Assembly: GCA_902810075.1 (NCBI GenBank)
Contig: LR778135.1
Coordinates: 3,224,001-3,288,000 of the forward strand
Reading direction: 5' to 3'
Origin: Ruminococcaceae bacterium BL-6
GTDB lineage: Bacteria; Bacillota; Clostridia; Oscillospirales; Acutalibacteraceae
Length of the DNA stretch: 64,000 nucleotides
Part shown: positions 43,100 through 52,813 of the stretch, piece after piece
Numbering within the stretch: the first letter of the stretch is position 1
Layout of the letters: every line of letters starts with the position of its first letter
The notes under the pieces: generated by a model
Seen by the model: only the letters and a program-made list of their open reading frames with translations
What the model was told of the DNA's origin: nothing
Databases searched by the model: none
Program-made: the position numbers and the translations under genes

Positions 43100-44280
43100 G
43101 CGTTTTCCTCCTGCAGGGTCTGCCGCAGAACGGCGAGCCCCCTGTCGATTTCTTCCCGGGTGATGGTGAGCGGCGGCAGAAGGCGCAGGACATCCTTCGC
43201 GGTCAGGATCAGAAGCCCGTTTTTCACGCAGGCCGCCGCGATTTTCCCGGCATCCCCGCTTTTCAGCGCGGCGCCCAGCATCATGCCGATCCCGCGCACC
43301 CCGGAGATTTCCGGGGTCGAGAGGAGCCCTTTCTTCAGGTATTCCCCTTTTTCGCGGACTTCCGCGAGGAAAGCCGGCTGCTCCAGCCGGGAAAGCACGG
43401 CGAGCGCCCCGGCGCAGACGACCGGGTTCCCGCCGAAGGTGGTGCCGTGGGCGCCGGCGCCCAGCACCGCGCCGAGCTTTTCGGTGCACAGCACCGCGCC
43501 GATCGGAAGGCCGCCGCCCAGCCCCTTAGCGCAGGAGACCACATCCGGGCGGATGCCGTAATGCTCGAAGCAGAACAGCTTTCCGGTGTGGCCGATCCCC
43601 GTCTGCACCTCATCCACGATCAGAAGAAGATCCTTCTTCTTGCAGAACTGCGCAAGGCCCGAAACGAACTCCTTTTCCATGGGCAGGACGCCGCCCTCGC
43701 CCTGGATCAGCTCGAGCATGACGGCGCACGTCTTGTCGGAGACCGTGTCCTTCACGTTCTGAAGGTCGTTCGCTTTCGCATAGGCGAAGCCCCCGGTAAA
43801 CGGGGCGAAATACCGGTGGAATTTCTCCTGCCCGGTGGCCGCCAGCGTCGTGACGGTGCGCCCATGGAACGAGTTCACCAGCGTGACGATCTCTCCGCGC
43901 CCTTCCCCGTAATGGTCGAAGCTGTATTTTCTGGCGAGCTTGATGGCCCCTTCGTTCGCCTCGGCCCCGGAATTGCCGAGGAACACCCTGTCGAAGCCGC
44001 TCATTTTGCACAGCTTTTCCCCGAGCGACGCCGTCACGGGGTTGTAATAAAGGTTCGACGTATGCTGCAGCGACGCCGCCTGCGCGCTGACCGCCCTGAC
44101 CCACTCCGGGTCGCAGTAGCCGAGCGAGTTGACGCCGATGCCGCTGCCGAAATCGATGTATTGCTTCCCCTCGGTGTCCACGGCCACGGCACCGCTTCCC
44201 CCCGCAAGCGCGACGGGAAAGCGGTTATAGGTGGACATCAGGTACCGGTCTTCTTTCTGTTTGACCTGCCCGAAATTCAA
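43096..44280 (-). CDS. argD: Acetylornithine aminotransferase
   Basis: A 394-residue class III PLP aminotransferase. The SGAEANEGAIKLAR segment, NSFHGRT and the Lys-containing CAKGLGGGLPIGA, which forms the Schiff base, are clear, as is GTTFGGNP. The start is TTG 44280 with GGGAGGG 7 nt upstream. Acts between ArgC and ArgJ in the acetylated ornithine pathway. Confidence 0.96.
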   Translation of the reverse strand: MNFGQVKQKEDRYLMSTYNRFPVALAGGSGAVAVDTEGKQYIDFGSGIGVNSLGYCDPEWVRAVSAQAASLQHTSNLYYNPVTASLGEKLCKMSGFDRVFLGNSGAEANEGAIKLARKYSFDHYGEGRGEIVTLVNSFHGRTVTTLAATGQEKFHRYFAPFTGGFAYAKANDLQNVKDTVSDKTCAVMLELIQGEGGVLPMEKEFVSGLAQFCKKKDLLLIVDEVQTGIGHTGKLFCFEHYGIRPDVVSCAKGLGGGLPIGAVLCTEKLGAVLGAGAHGTTFGGNPVVCAGALAVLSRLEQPAFLAEVREKGEYLKKGLLSTPEISGVRGIGMMLGAALKSGDAGKIAAACVKNGLLILTAKDVLRLLPPLTITREEIDRGLAVLRQTLQEENA

Positions 44281-44295
44281 TTGATTTCCCTCCCT

Positions 44296-45153
44296 TTATA
44301 AAAACATCGTGCCGATGCCCTCATCCGAGAAAAGCTCGATGAGGATGGAATGCGGCGTGCGCCCGTCGATGATGTGCGCGCGGGTCACGCCGCGCCGCAC
44401 CGCTTCGACGCAGCAGTCGATCTTCGGGATCATGCCGCCGCTGATGATGCCCTCGCGCTTGAGGCGCGGGACGTCGCTGACGTTGACGACCGGGATCAGC
44501 GTATCCTCGTCGTTTTTGTCGCGCAGAAGCCCGCGGATGTCCGTCATCAGGATCAGCTTTTCCGCGCCCAGCGCGGCCGCGACGTGCGACGCCGCGATGT
44601 CGGCGTTGATATTGTAGACGCTCCCGTCGCCGCCGGTGCCCACCGTCGCGACGACCGGGATATACCCGCATTTTGCGGCGTCCTCGATGACGTCGGTGTT
44701 CACCTTCGTGATCCGGCCGACATAGCCCAGGTCCTCCTGCGCCTCCATCTTTTCCACATGGATCATGCCGCCATCCATTCCGCACAGGCCGACCGCGCGG
44801 CCGCCGTGGCTTTCCAGCATCTGGACCAGATCCTTGTTCACCTTGCCCGCCAGAACCATCTGAACGATCTCCACGGTCTCGGCGTCGGTATAGCGCATCC
44901 CCTGCACGAACCGGCTTTCTTTGCCGATCTTCTTAAGCATGGCGTTGATCTCCGGCCCGCCGCCGTGAACCAGCACCACGTGGATGCCAACGAGCTGCAT
45001 CAGCACGATATCGCTCATCACGGCGTCTTTCAGCTCTTCGTTGATCATCGCGTTCCCGCCGTACTTCACCACGACGGTCCTGCCCTTGTGCTGCTGAATA
45101 TACGGCAGCGCCTTGACCAGCACCTGGGCCCTGTCGTTGTTGGAAATCTTCAT
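44296..45153 (-). CDS. argB: Acetylglutamate kinase
   Basis: A 285-residue amino acid kinase. Motifs VVKYGGNAM, LVHGGGPEIN and NINADIAASHVAAALGAEKLILMTD are standard. The N-terminal helix (about 25 residues before the core) is the arrangement seen in arginine-sensitive hexameric enzymes, so feedback inhibition is plausible. ATG 45153 is preferred to the GTG at 45162 because GGGAAG lies 8 nt before it. Confidence 0.96.
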   Translation of the reverse strand: MKISNNDRAQVLVKALPYIQQHKGRTVVVKYGGNAMINEELKDAVMSDIVLMQLVGIHVVLVHGGGPEINAMLKKIGKESRFVQGMRYTDAETVEIVQMVLAGKVNKDLVQMLESHGGRAVGLCGMDGGMIHVEKMEAQEDLGYVGRITKVNTDVIEDAAKCGYIPVVATVGTGGDGSVYNINADIAASHVAAALGAEKLILMTDIRGLLRDKNDEDTLIPVVNVSDVPRLKREGIISGGMIPKIDCCVEAVRRGVTRAHIIDGRTPHSILIELFSDEGIGTMFL

Positions 45154-45237
45154 CCGAATCACTTCCCTCTCTTCCTTCCGTATGGGACTTTATCGCAAAA
45201 ATAAATCCGGGTGGAATTGCCGCAGGCAAACGAGGCC

Positions 45238-46461
45238 TTAAGTGCGGTAATCCCCGTTGATCTTGACATAGCCGTAGGTCAGGTCGCACCCGTAAGCCGC
45301 CGCCCGGGCGGCTCCGTCGTGCAGCCCGACCAGGATCCCGATCTCGTCCTCGAGCAGGATCTTCTTCGCGAGCTCCTCGCTGAACGCGACCCCGGCGCCG
45401 TTTTTGCACACGCTGATCTCCCCCGCCTTCGACCGGAACGAGACGTCCACCCCGTGGATGTCTGTCTTCGCGCCGGAATAGCCGATGGCGCACAGCACGC
45501 GGCCCCAGTTCGCGTCCGCGCCGAACATCGCCGTTTTCACCAGGCTGGAGCAGATGACGCTTTTCGCCACGGTGCGCGCGGCCGCGTCGTCCAGCGCGCC
45601 GCCGACCTCGCAGACCAAAAGCTTCGTGGCCCCTTCCCCGTCCTTCGCCACCAGGCGCGCGAGCGCGGTGCAGACCTGCTTCAGGCCCGCCGCAAAGCGG
45701 GCGTACGCTTCGCCGCCCTCTTCGATCGGCCCGTTTTCCGCCCTGCCGGAGGCCAGGACCGCAACCATGTCGTTCGTGGAGGTGTCGCCATCCACGCTCA
45801 CCATATTGAACGTGTCGTTCACCGCTTCGTGGAGCGCCTTCGACAGAACGTCAGGCGCGATCTTCGCGTCGGTGGTCAGAAAGCCCAGCATCGTGGCCAT
45901 ATTGGGATGGATCATACCGGAGCCTTTCGCGATGCCGCCGATAACGACGGTTTTTCCGTTGACCCCGTCGACCGAAACGGCGGCCTCCTTGAGGATCGTA
46001 TCCGTCGTCATGATCGCCCGGGCTGCCTGTTCGGAGCCGTCCGCGGTCAGGGAATCCGCCAGCGCCTGCGCCGCGTTTTCAATCGGCGAAAGCGGCAGCG
46101 TCCGGCCGATCACGCCAGTGGATGCCACGATCACATCCTCCGGCCGGATCCCGAGCGCCCCGGCCGCGATCCGGCACATGGCGTCCGCCTTTTCCTCGCC
46201 GTCCGCATTGCAGGTGTTCGCGTTTCCGCTGTTGCAGATGACCGCCTGCGCCACGCCGTTTTCCAGATGCTTCCTCGTCACCTGGATCGGCGCCCCCTTG
46301 ACCAGGTTCTGCGTGTAGGAAGCGGCCGCGGAACACGGCGTGCCGCTGTAAATCATCGCAAGATCCGGCTTGCTTTTGCCTTCGCGGATCCCGCAGTGGA
46401 TGCCGGACGCGGTAAAGCCCTTCGCGGCCGTCACGCCGCCTTCGATCCATGGATAAGCCAT
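45238..46461 (-). CDS. argJ: Bifunctional ornithine acetyltransferase / N-acetylglutamate synthase
   Basis: A 407-residue precursor that cleaves itself at a conserved Ala-Thr (GEGATKLLV) into two chains; the Thr becomes the nucleophile. It recycles the acetyl group from acetylornithine to glutamate. The operon also lacks argA and argE, which agrees with the cyclic pathway. Other signatures: SGNANTC and DTSTNDMVAVLASG. Confidence 0.97.
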   Translation of the reverse strand: MAYPWIEGGVTAAKGFTASGIHCGIREGKSKPDLAMIYSGTPCSAAASYTQNLVKGAPIQVTRKHLENGVAQAVICNSGNANTCNADGEEKADAMCRIAAGALGIRPEDVIVASTGVIGRTLPLSPIENAAQALADSLTADGSEQAARAIMTTDTILKEAAVSVDGVNGKTVVIGGIAKGSGMIHPNMATMLGFLTTDAKIAPDVLSKALHEAVNDTFNMVSVDGDTSTNDMVAVLASGRAENGPIEEGGEAYARFAAGLKQVCTALARLVAKDGEGATKLLVCEVGGALDDAAARTVAKSVICSSLVKTAMFGADANWGRVLCAIGYSGAKTDIHGVDVSFRSKAGEISVCKNGAGVAFSEELAKKILLEDEIGILVGLHDGAARAAAYGCDLTYGYVKINGDYRT

Positions 46462-46489
46462 TAGTTGCCCCTCTTTTCTCGCTAAACCG

Positions 46490-47524
46490 TTAAAACGCGG
46501 GCGGCATTTTCATCAGGCCCGCCGTCTCATCCAGCCCGAAAGCCAGATTCATGTTCTGAACCGCCTGCCCGGCGGCCCCCTTGCCCATATTGTCGATCGC
46601 GGAAATCGCGATCAGCATGCCGCAGCGCTCGTCGAAATGGAGCGACAGGTCGCAGAAGTTCGAGCACCGGACATTTTTGATGTCGGCGATGCGGCCTTTC
46701 GGAAGAAGCCGGATGAACGGCTCGCCGTTATACTGCTCCCGATAGGCCGAAAGCACCTGCTCCTGCGTCGCGCCGGGCTTCAGCTTCGCGTAGCAGGTCG
46801 CCAGGATGCCGCGGTTGATCGGCAGCAGGTGCGGCACGAACGTCAGCCTGATCGTTTCGCCCGCCAGGCGCGACAGCGTCTGCTCCATTTCGGGCGTATG
46901 GCGGTGGGCCGCGACCTTATAGGCGGAAAAGCTCTCGTTCAGGTCCGGGTAATGCGTGTTCTGGGTGGGCTTTCTGCCCGCGCCCGTCACGCCGGACTTG
47001 CAGTCCGCCACAATGCCGGTCAGCTCGACAAGGCCGTCCCGCACGGCGGGAGCGAGCGCGAGCGGAACCGCCGTGGTGTAGCAGCCCGGATTCGAGACGA
47101 TCTTCGCGCCGCGGATCTTTTCGCGGAACAGCTCCGGAAGGCCGTACACGGCAAGCTCGTGCAGCTTTTTGTTCTGGAAAACGCCGCCGTACCACCGGGT
47201 GTATTCGGCCTCGTCCTCCAGGCGGAAATCCGCGCCCAGGTCGATGAAGACCTTTCTTTTGTCGAAGCACTCCTGCGCCAGCTCCTGCGAAAGGCCGTGC
47301 GGCAAAGCCGCGAACACCACGTCGCTTTTTTCCACGGCGTCTTCCTGAGACGTGCAGACCATGTCGCAGAAACCGGCGTAAGCGGGGTAGATCTCGCTCA
47401 GCGCTTTCCCTTCAAAGCTGACGGAACTGACTGCGGCGAGCTTTACCTGCGGGTGCTCCGTCAGAACCCTCACGAGCTCCGCGCCGGCGTATCCCGTCGC
47501 GCCGATCACTCCTGCCTGAATCAT
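46490..47524 (-). CDS. argC: N-acetyl-gamma-glutamyl-phosphate reductase
   Basis: A 344-residue NADPH-dependent reductase. It opens GVIGATGYAGAELVRVLTEHP (Rossmann loop) and has the catalytic Cys in VSNPGCYTTAV; GVTGAGR follows. GGAGGG lies 8 nt before the ATG. Part of the arginine operon. Confidence 0.97.
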   Translation of the reverse strand: MIQAGVIGATGYAGAELVRVLTEHPQVKLAAVSSVSFEGKALSEIYPAYAGFCDMVCTSQEDAVEKSDVVFAALPHGLSQELAQECFDKRKVFIDLGADFRLEDEAEYTRWYGGVFQNKKLHELAVYGLPELFREKIRGAKIVSNPGCYTTAVPLALAPAVRDGLVELTGIVADCKSGVTGAGRKPTQNTHYPDLNESFSAYKVAAHRHTPEMEQTLSRLAGETIRLTFVPHLLPINRGILATCYAKLKPGATQEQVLSAYREQYNGEPFIRLLPKGRIADIKNVRCSNFCDLSLHFDERCGMLIAISAIDNMGKGAAGQAVQNMNLAFGLDETAGLMKMPPAF

Positions 47525-47677
47525 TTGGCGATCCCTCCTGTTTTTTGAATTTTACTTTGATTGTGAACCCTGCTTTATTCTTTCCCCGCCTTGGGGAAAA
47601 AGCCAAAAATTCTGTTTCTTAGCCGATTCTGCCGTTCAGAATGATTTTGCATTTCCGGGGAAAAAATGGAGCCGCCG

Positions 47678-49060
47678 TCAGGATTTATGAATCAGCTTCA
47701 AAACGCGGTTCGCCTGTTTTTCCACGTTGCCCGGGGCCGGCCCGCCGACGACGGTTCTGTCCCGCACGCATTTTTCCAGCGAGATCGCCTCAAAAACGCC
47801 CTCGTCGAACTGCGGGCAGATCTTTTGGTATTCGGCGAGCGGAAGGGTCTCGAGCGTGCATCCCTTTTGGATGCACAGGGCCACCAGCGTGCCGGTGATC
47901 TTGTACGCATCCCGGAACGGAATCCCCTTGCCGACGAGATAGTCCGCGCAGTCGGTCGCGTTGATAAATCCCTTCGCCGCCGCCGCGCGCATGTTGTCCG
48001 GAAGCACCTTCATCGTGTCGATCATCGGGATAAAGGCGGTCAGGCACAGCTTCAGCGTATCCACCGCGTCGAAAACGGCCTCCTTGTCCTCCTGCATATC
48101 CTTGTTGTACGCAAGCGGCAGACCCTTCATCATCGTGAGCAGCGCCATCAGGTCGCCGAACACGCGGCCGGATTTCCCGCGCACCAGCTCGGCGATATCC
48201 GGGTTCTTCTTCTGCGGCATGATGCTGGAGCCCGTGGAAAACGCGTCGTCCAGCTCCACAAACTTGAATTCCCACGAGCACCAGAGGATGATCTCCTCCG
48301 AAAAGCGGGAGAGATGCACCATGACGAGCGCGACCGCCTCCGCCACGTCCACACAGAAATCCCGGTCGGCCACGCCGTCCAGGCTGTTCTGGCTGACGCC
48401 GGAAAACCCGAGCAGGCGGGCCGTCAGCGAGCGGTCCAGCGGATAGGTGGTTCCGGCCAGCGCGCAGGAGCCGAGCGGCAGCACATCCATGCGCTTTTTC
48501 GCCGCCTGAAGGCGGTCCAGATCCCGCAGCAGCATTTCGGCGTAGGCCATCAGATGATGTCCGAACGTCACCGGCTGCGCGCGCTGCATGTGCGTGTAGC
48601 CCGGCATGACATCCAATTTGTGCTGGATCGCGCGTTTGCACAGCACCTGGATCAGCTCGGTGATCTGCCCGCAGAGCGAATCGCATTCCTTTTTCAGGTA
48701 GCAGCGCAGGTCCAGCGCCACCTGGTCGTTGCGGCTGCGGGCGGTGTGCAGGCGCTTTCCGGCGTCCCCGATGCGGGAAGTGAGCTCCCCCTCCACAAAC
48801 GTGTGGATGTCCTCCGCGTCCGGGTCGATCTTCAGCGCGCCGCTCTCCAGGTCCGCGAGGATCTGCTTCAGCCCGGCGCAGATCGCGCCGGCCTCATCCT
48901 GCCCGATGATCCCGCAGGCCCCCAGCATCGTGGCGTGGGCGATGCTTCCTTCGATATCCTCCCGGTACATGCGGCTGTCGAATGAAATGGATGAATTAAA
49001 ATCGTTTGTTTTCGGGTCGATTTCTTTTTGAAAACGTCCAGCCCAAAGCTTCAATATCAT
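47678..49060 (-). CDS. argH: Argininosuccinate lyase
   Basis: A 460-residue lyase that releases arginine and fumarate. The signature SSIMPQKKNPD and HTARSRNDQVALDLR are present. ATG 49060 is only 3 nt from GGAGG; a TTG at 49054, giving MKLWAGRF, has better spacing and may be the real start. Lies 88 bp after argG. Confidence 0.97.
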   Translation of the reverse strand: MILKLWAGRFQKEIDPKTNDFNSSISFDSRMYREDIEGSIAHATMLGACGIIGQDEAGAICAGLKQILADLESGALKIDPDAEDIHTFVEGELTSRIGDAGKRLHTARSRNDQVALDLRCYLKKECDSLCGQITELIQVLCKRAIQHKLDVMPGYTHMQRAQPVTFGHHLMAYAEMLLRDLDRLQAAKKRMDVLPLGSCALAGTTYPLDRSLTARLLGFSGVSQNSLDGVADRDFCVDVAEAVALVMVHLSRFSEEIILWCSWEFKFVELDDAFSTGSSIMPQKKNPDIAELVRGKSGRVFGDLMALLTMMKGLPLAYNKDMQEDKEAVFDAVDTLKLCLTAFIPMIDTMKVLPDNMRAAAAKGFINATDCADYLVGKGIPFRDAYKITGTLVALCIQKGCTLETLPLAEYQKICPQFDEGVFEAISLEKCVRDRTVVGGPAPGNVEKQANRVLKLIHKS

Positions 49061-49148
49061 TTTCCTCCGTTATTCTGAAATCGAAATAGCAGTCGGGGGC
49101 GAACAGTCCGTCCGCCCCCGATGCCCGTTTCCGCTTTTGCAAGGGCTG

Positions 49149-50372
49149 TTACTGGTTCTTCTTCTGCGCGTGCGCGGCGACCTTTGCCTGAAGGCCGAAC
49201 AGGTTGATGAAGCCCGTCGCGTCCGCCTGGTTGTAAACCTCTTCCTCGCCGAACGTGGCGATCTCGCTGTCGTACAGCGAATACGGAGAGGTGACGCCGG
49301 CGTCGACGATGTTCCCCTTGTAAAGCTTCAGCTTCACGTCACCCGTCACATACTGCTGGGTGCTGTCCACAAATGCGGAAAGCGCCTCGCGCAGCGGGGT
49401 GAACCACTGGCCGTAATACACCAGCTCCGCGAATTTCAGCGCGACGCTCTGCTTGTAGTGATAGGTGTCGCGGTCCAGGCAAAGCTCCTCGAGCTTGTTG
49501 TGCGCGTGGTAGAGGATGGTTCCGCCGGGGGTTTCGTACACGCCGCGGGATTTCATGCCTACCAGCCGGTTCTCCACCAGGTCGGCGATGCCGATGCCGT
49601 TCTCGCCGCCCAGCTTGTTCAGCTTTTGAATCAGGCTGACACCGTCCGTCTTCTCCCCGTTCAGCTTCACGGGGATGCCCTTTTCAAAGGAAAGGGTCAC
49701 GTAAACCGGCTTTTCCGGCGCCTGCTCGGGCGAAACGCCCAGCTCCAGAAAACCGGGCTCGTTGTATTTCGGCTCGTTCGCGGGGTCCTCCAGGTCCATC
49801 CCTTCGTGCGAAAGGTGCCACAGGTTCTTATCCTTGGAATAGTTGGTTTCGCGGGTGATGTTCAGCGGGATCTTCCGCGCTTCTGCGTACTCGATCTCCT
49901 CTTCCCTGGATTTGATGTTCCAGATCCGCCACGGGGCGATGATGGTCATCTCCGGCGCGAGCGCCTTGACCGTAAGCTCGAACCGCACCTGGTCGTTGCC
50001 CTTTCCGGTGCAGCCGTGGCAGATGGCGTCCGCCCCCTCGGCCTTCGCGATCTCGACCAGCCTTTTCGCGATGATCGGCCTTGCGAAGGAAGTGCCCAGC
50101 AGATATTTGTTCTCATACACCGCGTCCGCCTTCAGCGTGGGCCAGATGTAATCCTCGACGAAGGTCTTTTTCAGGTCCGCGATGTAAAGCTTGGAAGCGC
50201 CCGTCTTTTTCGCCTTTTCCTCCAGGCCGTCCAGCTCTTTGCCCTGGCCGACATCCGCGGCGACCGCGATCACCTCGCACCCCTCGTAATTTTCTTTCAG
50301 CCACGGAATGATCACGGATGTATCCAAGCCGCCGGAATACGCCAGCACGATTTTTTTGATTTGCTTTGCCAT
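49149..50372 (-). CDS. argG: Argininosuccinate synthase
   Basis: A 407-residue ATP-dependent ligase joining citrulline and aspartate. The P-loop-like [11 protein letters not shown] and [13 protein letters not shown] are diagnostic. ATG 50372 has GGGAGGAAG upstream; the open frame back to 50465 runs over the promoter. First gene of the operon argG-argH-argC-argJ-argB-argD-argF. Confidence 0.98.
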   Translation of the reverse strand: MAKQIKKIVLAYSGGLDTSVIIPWLKENYEGCEVIAVAADVGQGKELDGLEEKAKKTGASKLYIADLKKTFVEDYIWPTLKADAVYENKYLLGTSFARPIIAKRLVEIAKAEGADAICHGCTGKGNDQVRFELTVKALAPEMTIIAPWRIWNIKSREEEIEYAEARKIPLNITRETNYSKDKNLWHLSHEGMDLEDPANEPKYNEPGFLELGVSPEQAPEKPVYVTLSFEKGIPVKLNGEKTDGVSLIQKLNKLGGENGIGIADLVENRLVGMKSRGVYETPGGTILYHAHNKLEELCLDRDTYHYKQSVALKFAELVYYGQWFTPLREALSAFVDSTQQYVTGDVKLKLYKGNIVDAGVTSPYSLYDSEIATFGEEEVYNQADATGFINLFGLQAKVAAHAQKKNQ

Positions 50373-50424
50373 AATGCTTCCTCCCAGAATTTCTTCTTTT
50401 TCCTTTTCGGTTTCGTTGTGTTTA

Positions 50425-50476
50425 ATTATACACCGTTTATACAATAAATCAAGTATTATTTGCATAAATATTCGTA
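50425..50476 (-). promoter_or_regulatory. argG promoter with an ARG box
   Basis: On the minus strand TTGATT (50447-50452) and TATAAT (50425-50430) are 16 bp apart. Just upstream, 50459-50476 reads TACGAATATTTATGCAAA, which fits the ArgR box pattern wnTGAATwwwwATTCAnw except at two positions. Arginine-dependent repression of the whole cluster by ArgR is therefore expected. argR itself is not in the window. Confidence 0.7.
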
Positions 50477-50634
50477 TTATCCGTTCTCCCCAATTTTTTT
50501 ACGATTGTGCCCGCCCGATTGGCTAATATGAATAAACCGTGTCCTGATTTTTTTGCAAAATTCGCTTGCAAAAAAAAGCGGTGCGGGATAAGATGGAAGA
50601 GAGCAAGAAATACGGATGTGCGGAGGTACTGATG

Positions 50635-51138
50635 ATGCTAAAACAAATCAAGCTGAATGAACTGAGTTTAAACCCGTTTACCATGATCGGCGACGAATGG
50701 ATGCTGATTTCGGCCGGTGACGAGCAGAAATACAACATGATGACGGCAGCCTGGGGCGGCCTGGGCGTGATGTGGGGGAAAAGCGTCGCGGCCGTCGTGA
50801 TCCGCCCCACGCGCTACACGCTGGATTTCGTGAAGGCCAAGGACCACTTTGCGCTTAACTTTTTCGACAGCAGCTTCAAGCCGGTGCTTTCCTACTGCGG
50901 GTCGCACTCCGGCCGCGACGTGGACAAAGAGAAAGGGACCGGGCTTACGCCCGTCTTCACCGCGCAGGCGCCCTATTTCGCACAGGCCAAGCTGGTGATG
51001 GTCTGCCGCAAGCTGTATCAGCAGAAGCTGGACCCGGGCTGCTTCCTCGACGGTTCGCTGGATGCGAAGTGGTATCCGGAAAAGGATTATCACGAATGCT
51101 TCGTCGGGGAGATCGCCGGCGTATGGAAGTCGGAGTGA
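50635..51138 (+). CDS. Flavin reductase-like FMN-binding protein
   Basis: A 167-residue protein of the flavin reductase-like split-barrel family. The flavin-binding pattern MTAAWGGLGVMWGKSVAAVVIRPTRYT and HFALNFFDSSFKPVLSYCGSHSGRD are visible. Relatives are small FMN proteins or reductases feeding monooxygenases, or oxygen-defence proteins in anaerobes; the partner is unknown. Two ATG codons at 50632 and 50635 follow GGAGG; the second has the better spacing. Convergent with the sirtuin gene. Confidence 0.83.
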   Translation: MLKQIKLNELSLNPFTMIGDEWMLISAGDEQKYNMMTAAWGGLGVMWGKSVAAVVIRPTRYTLDFVKAKDHFALNFFDSSFKPVLSYCGSHSGRDVDKEKGTGLTPVFTAQAPYFAQAKLVMVCRKLYQQKLDPGCFLDGSLDAKWYPEKDYHECFVGEIAGVWKSE

Positions 51139-51174
51139 TTCCGCCGTTCCTTCCCGGTTTGATCCGTATCGTGC

Positions 51175-51209
51175 AAAAAAGGGCATGGACGATTTCGTCC
51201 ATGCCCTTT
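51175..51209. terminator. Bidirectional terminator between the flavin protein and sirtuin genes
   Basis: The stem AAAGGGCATGGACGA/TCGTCCATGCCCTTT is flanked by A and T tracts. Confidence 0.92.
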
Positions 51210-51220
51210 GTATTCCCCGG

Positions 51221-51955
51221 TCAGGCCGGGGACTGATTGACTTGAATTTTGTCCAGGATTTCCCCGACGCTTCCGCTCAGCACCAGGTCCGCCCGGGAAT
51301 CGAGCGGCGTTGGGGAGCGGTTGATGAGCACGAGACGTTTGCCCCGGTAGTAATTGACCAGGCCCGCCGCCGGGTAAACGGCGAGCGAGGTCCCCGCGAC
51401 GATCATCATGTCCGAGTGGCGGATGGCGTCGACCGCCCCCATGATCGTCCCCTGGTCGAGCCCTTCCTCGTACAGCACGACATCCGGCTTGATGACGCCG
51501 CCGCAATCGCACCTCGGCACGCCGGTGCTGTCGCGCATGAACTCCGCGCTGTACATCTTGTGGCATTTCAGGCAGTAATTGCGGTGCACCGAGCCGTGCA
51601 GCTCGTAAACGGTTTTGCTGCCCGCTTTCTGGTGCAGGCCATCGATGTTCTGGGTGACCACCGCCGACAGCTTTCCGGCGCGTTCCAGCTCCGCCAGCTT
51701 TCTGTGGGCGGCGTTCGGCTCCGCGTCGAGGCAGAGCATCTTCTTCCGGTAAAAATCGAAAAATTCCTCCTGATGGCTCACAAAAAAGCCGTGGCTCAGC
51801 ATGACCTCCGGCGGATATTTGAAGTGCTGGCGGTACAGGCCGTCCACACTGCGGAAATCCGGAATCCCGCTTTCGGTGGAAACCCCCGCGCCCCCGAAAA
51901 ATACGATGCTCCGGCTTTGATCCGTCATTTCCTGAAGCTGTTCCAATTCCGTCAT
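51221..51955 (-). CDS. NAD-dependent protein deacylase (sirtuin, CobB-like)
   Basis: A 244-residue sirtuin that removes acyl groups from lysines using [18 protein letters not shown], the catalytic His in [12 protein letters not shown] and [11 protein letters not shown], and the four zinc cysteines (CLKC ... CDCGG) are all present. ATG 51955 has GGGAGG about 8 nt upstream. It stands alone; the 265 bp upstream (51956-52220) hold nothing I can recognise. Confidence 0.95.
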   Translation of the reverse strand: MTELEQLQEMTDQSRSIVFFGGAGVSTESGIPDFRSVDGLYRQHFKYPPEVMLSHGFFVSHQEEFFDFYRKKMLCLDAEPNAAHRKLAELERAGKLSAVVTQNIDGLHQKAGSKTVYELHGSVHRNYCLKCHKMYSAEFMRDSTGVPRCDCGGVIKPDVVLYEEGLDQGTIMGAVDAIRHSDMMIVAGTSLAVYPAAGLVNYYRGKRLVLINRSPTPLDSRADLVLSGSVGEILDKIQVNQSPA

Positions 51956-52220
51956 ATTGATTCCTCCCTTGCAAAAGACGGTCCATCCGCTGCTGCGGCG
52001 GCCGCCCGTTCCGGGCTTCCGCCGTTTTTCGTCCGGCACATGACCGAATCCGGGCCGTTGCGGCCCTTCTGTTACAGGAATCATTATACAACACCGCGCG
52101 GCGCATATGCAAGCGGATCGCCGCTTCAGTCTGCCGAAAAAGGCTGGGATATTTCAGCGAGCTGCAGAAACAGGTAACGCCGCGCCTCATGACCCGAAAA
52201 TCCATGTGGTTATGTAAATC

Positions 52221-52249
52221 TTGACAACGACGTCAACAAGTGATAAATT
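52221..52249 (+). promoter_or_regulatory. Promoter of the TPP-riboswitch transcript
   Basis: TTGACA and TAAATT are 17 bp apart. The -35 is part of a TTGAC-N6-GTCAA dyad (52221-52236), which could also bind a regulator. Confidence 0.7.
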
Positions 52250-52305
52250 AAAGAAAAATCAATGGTGGCGACTGCAAAGGTACTTGTTGGAAAAAACAGA
52301 ATAAT

Positions 52306-52388
52306 TGTGGGGGGACTCATTTGAGTTGAGAAGGCTAAAACCTGACCCTTTGAACCTGTTGGGTTAAGACCTGCGTAGGGAAGCAAAA
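52306..52388 (+). promoter_or_regulatory. TPP riboswitch (THI box)
   Basis: The conserved core is plain: GTTGAGA, then CCCTTTGAACCTG, then GGGTTAAGACCTGCGTAGGGA. It binds thiamine pyrophosphate and normally shuts off genes for thiamine synthesis or uptake. A terminator at 52401-52432 follows as the expression platform. Confidence 0.93.
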
Positions 52389-52400
52389 ATGAGAAGATTA

Positions 52401-52432
52401 AGATGCTTGCTGAAATCGGCAGACATCTTTTT
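52401..52432 (+). terminator. Riboswitch-controlled intrinsic terminator
   Basis: AGATGCTTGCTG pairs with CGGCAGACATCT around AAAT with one mismatch, followed by a T run. Its position 12 nt after the aptamer fits TPP-dependent attenuation. Confidence 0.85.
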
Positions 52433-52813
52433 ATGATTTCCAGGAAGAAAAACGCGACGGAAAAAATGAAGTATCCACCAGAAGGCGTATCGGATATGCC
52501 GGCAGACCGGATACCGTCCGGCTTAGATATAACGAAAAGAAAGATGCCTGAAATGACAGACGATGGATTCGTACAAATACTTTTTCGGTATCGGCGATCT
52601 TTTGTGTGGCTGTATGCTTACTTACGACGTTTTGAGCATGCGGTTCCGAAAAGTTAAACTTTTTAAGCGGGATGATTGTCAAGTCTGCGGAAATCACTTA
52701 TCATGACGTCTGCATGCTGAATCTCATCACTGCCAGTAAAAGTCGCAGATACTTAAGGACTGGCGCTGCGGCAGACCGCGTCATAGCTCTGCCGCCAAAA
52801 AGGAGAAAACAAT
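52433..52813 (+). other. Untranslated stretch between the riboswitch and the S-component gene
   Basis: 381 bp with no convincing gene. Frames of 84 codons (plus, 52403-52657) and 88 codons (minus, 52431-52697) are open, but neither has a ribosome site or family resemblance. A hairpin GCCGGCAGACCGGATACCGTCCGGC-like dyad sits near 52498-52522 and CGGCAGA/TCTGCCG at 52769-52794. It may be a decayed gene or a second regulatory leader. Confidence 0.5.

Noticed and set aside
52403..52697. Small genes between the TPP riboswitch and the S component
   Set aside because: Both frames lack ribosome sites and recognisable sequence, and the plus frame begins inside the riboswitch terminator.
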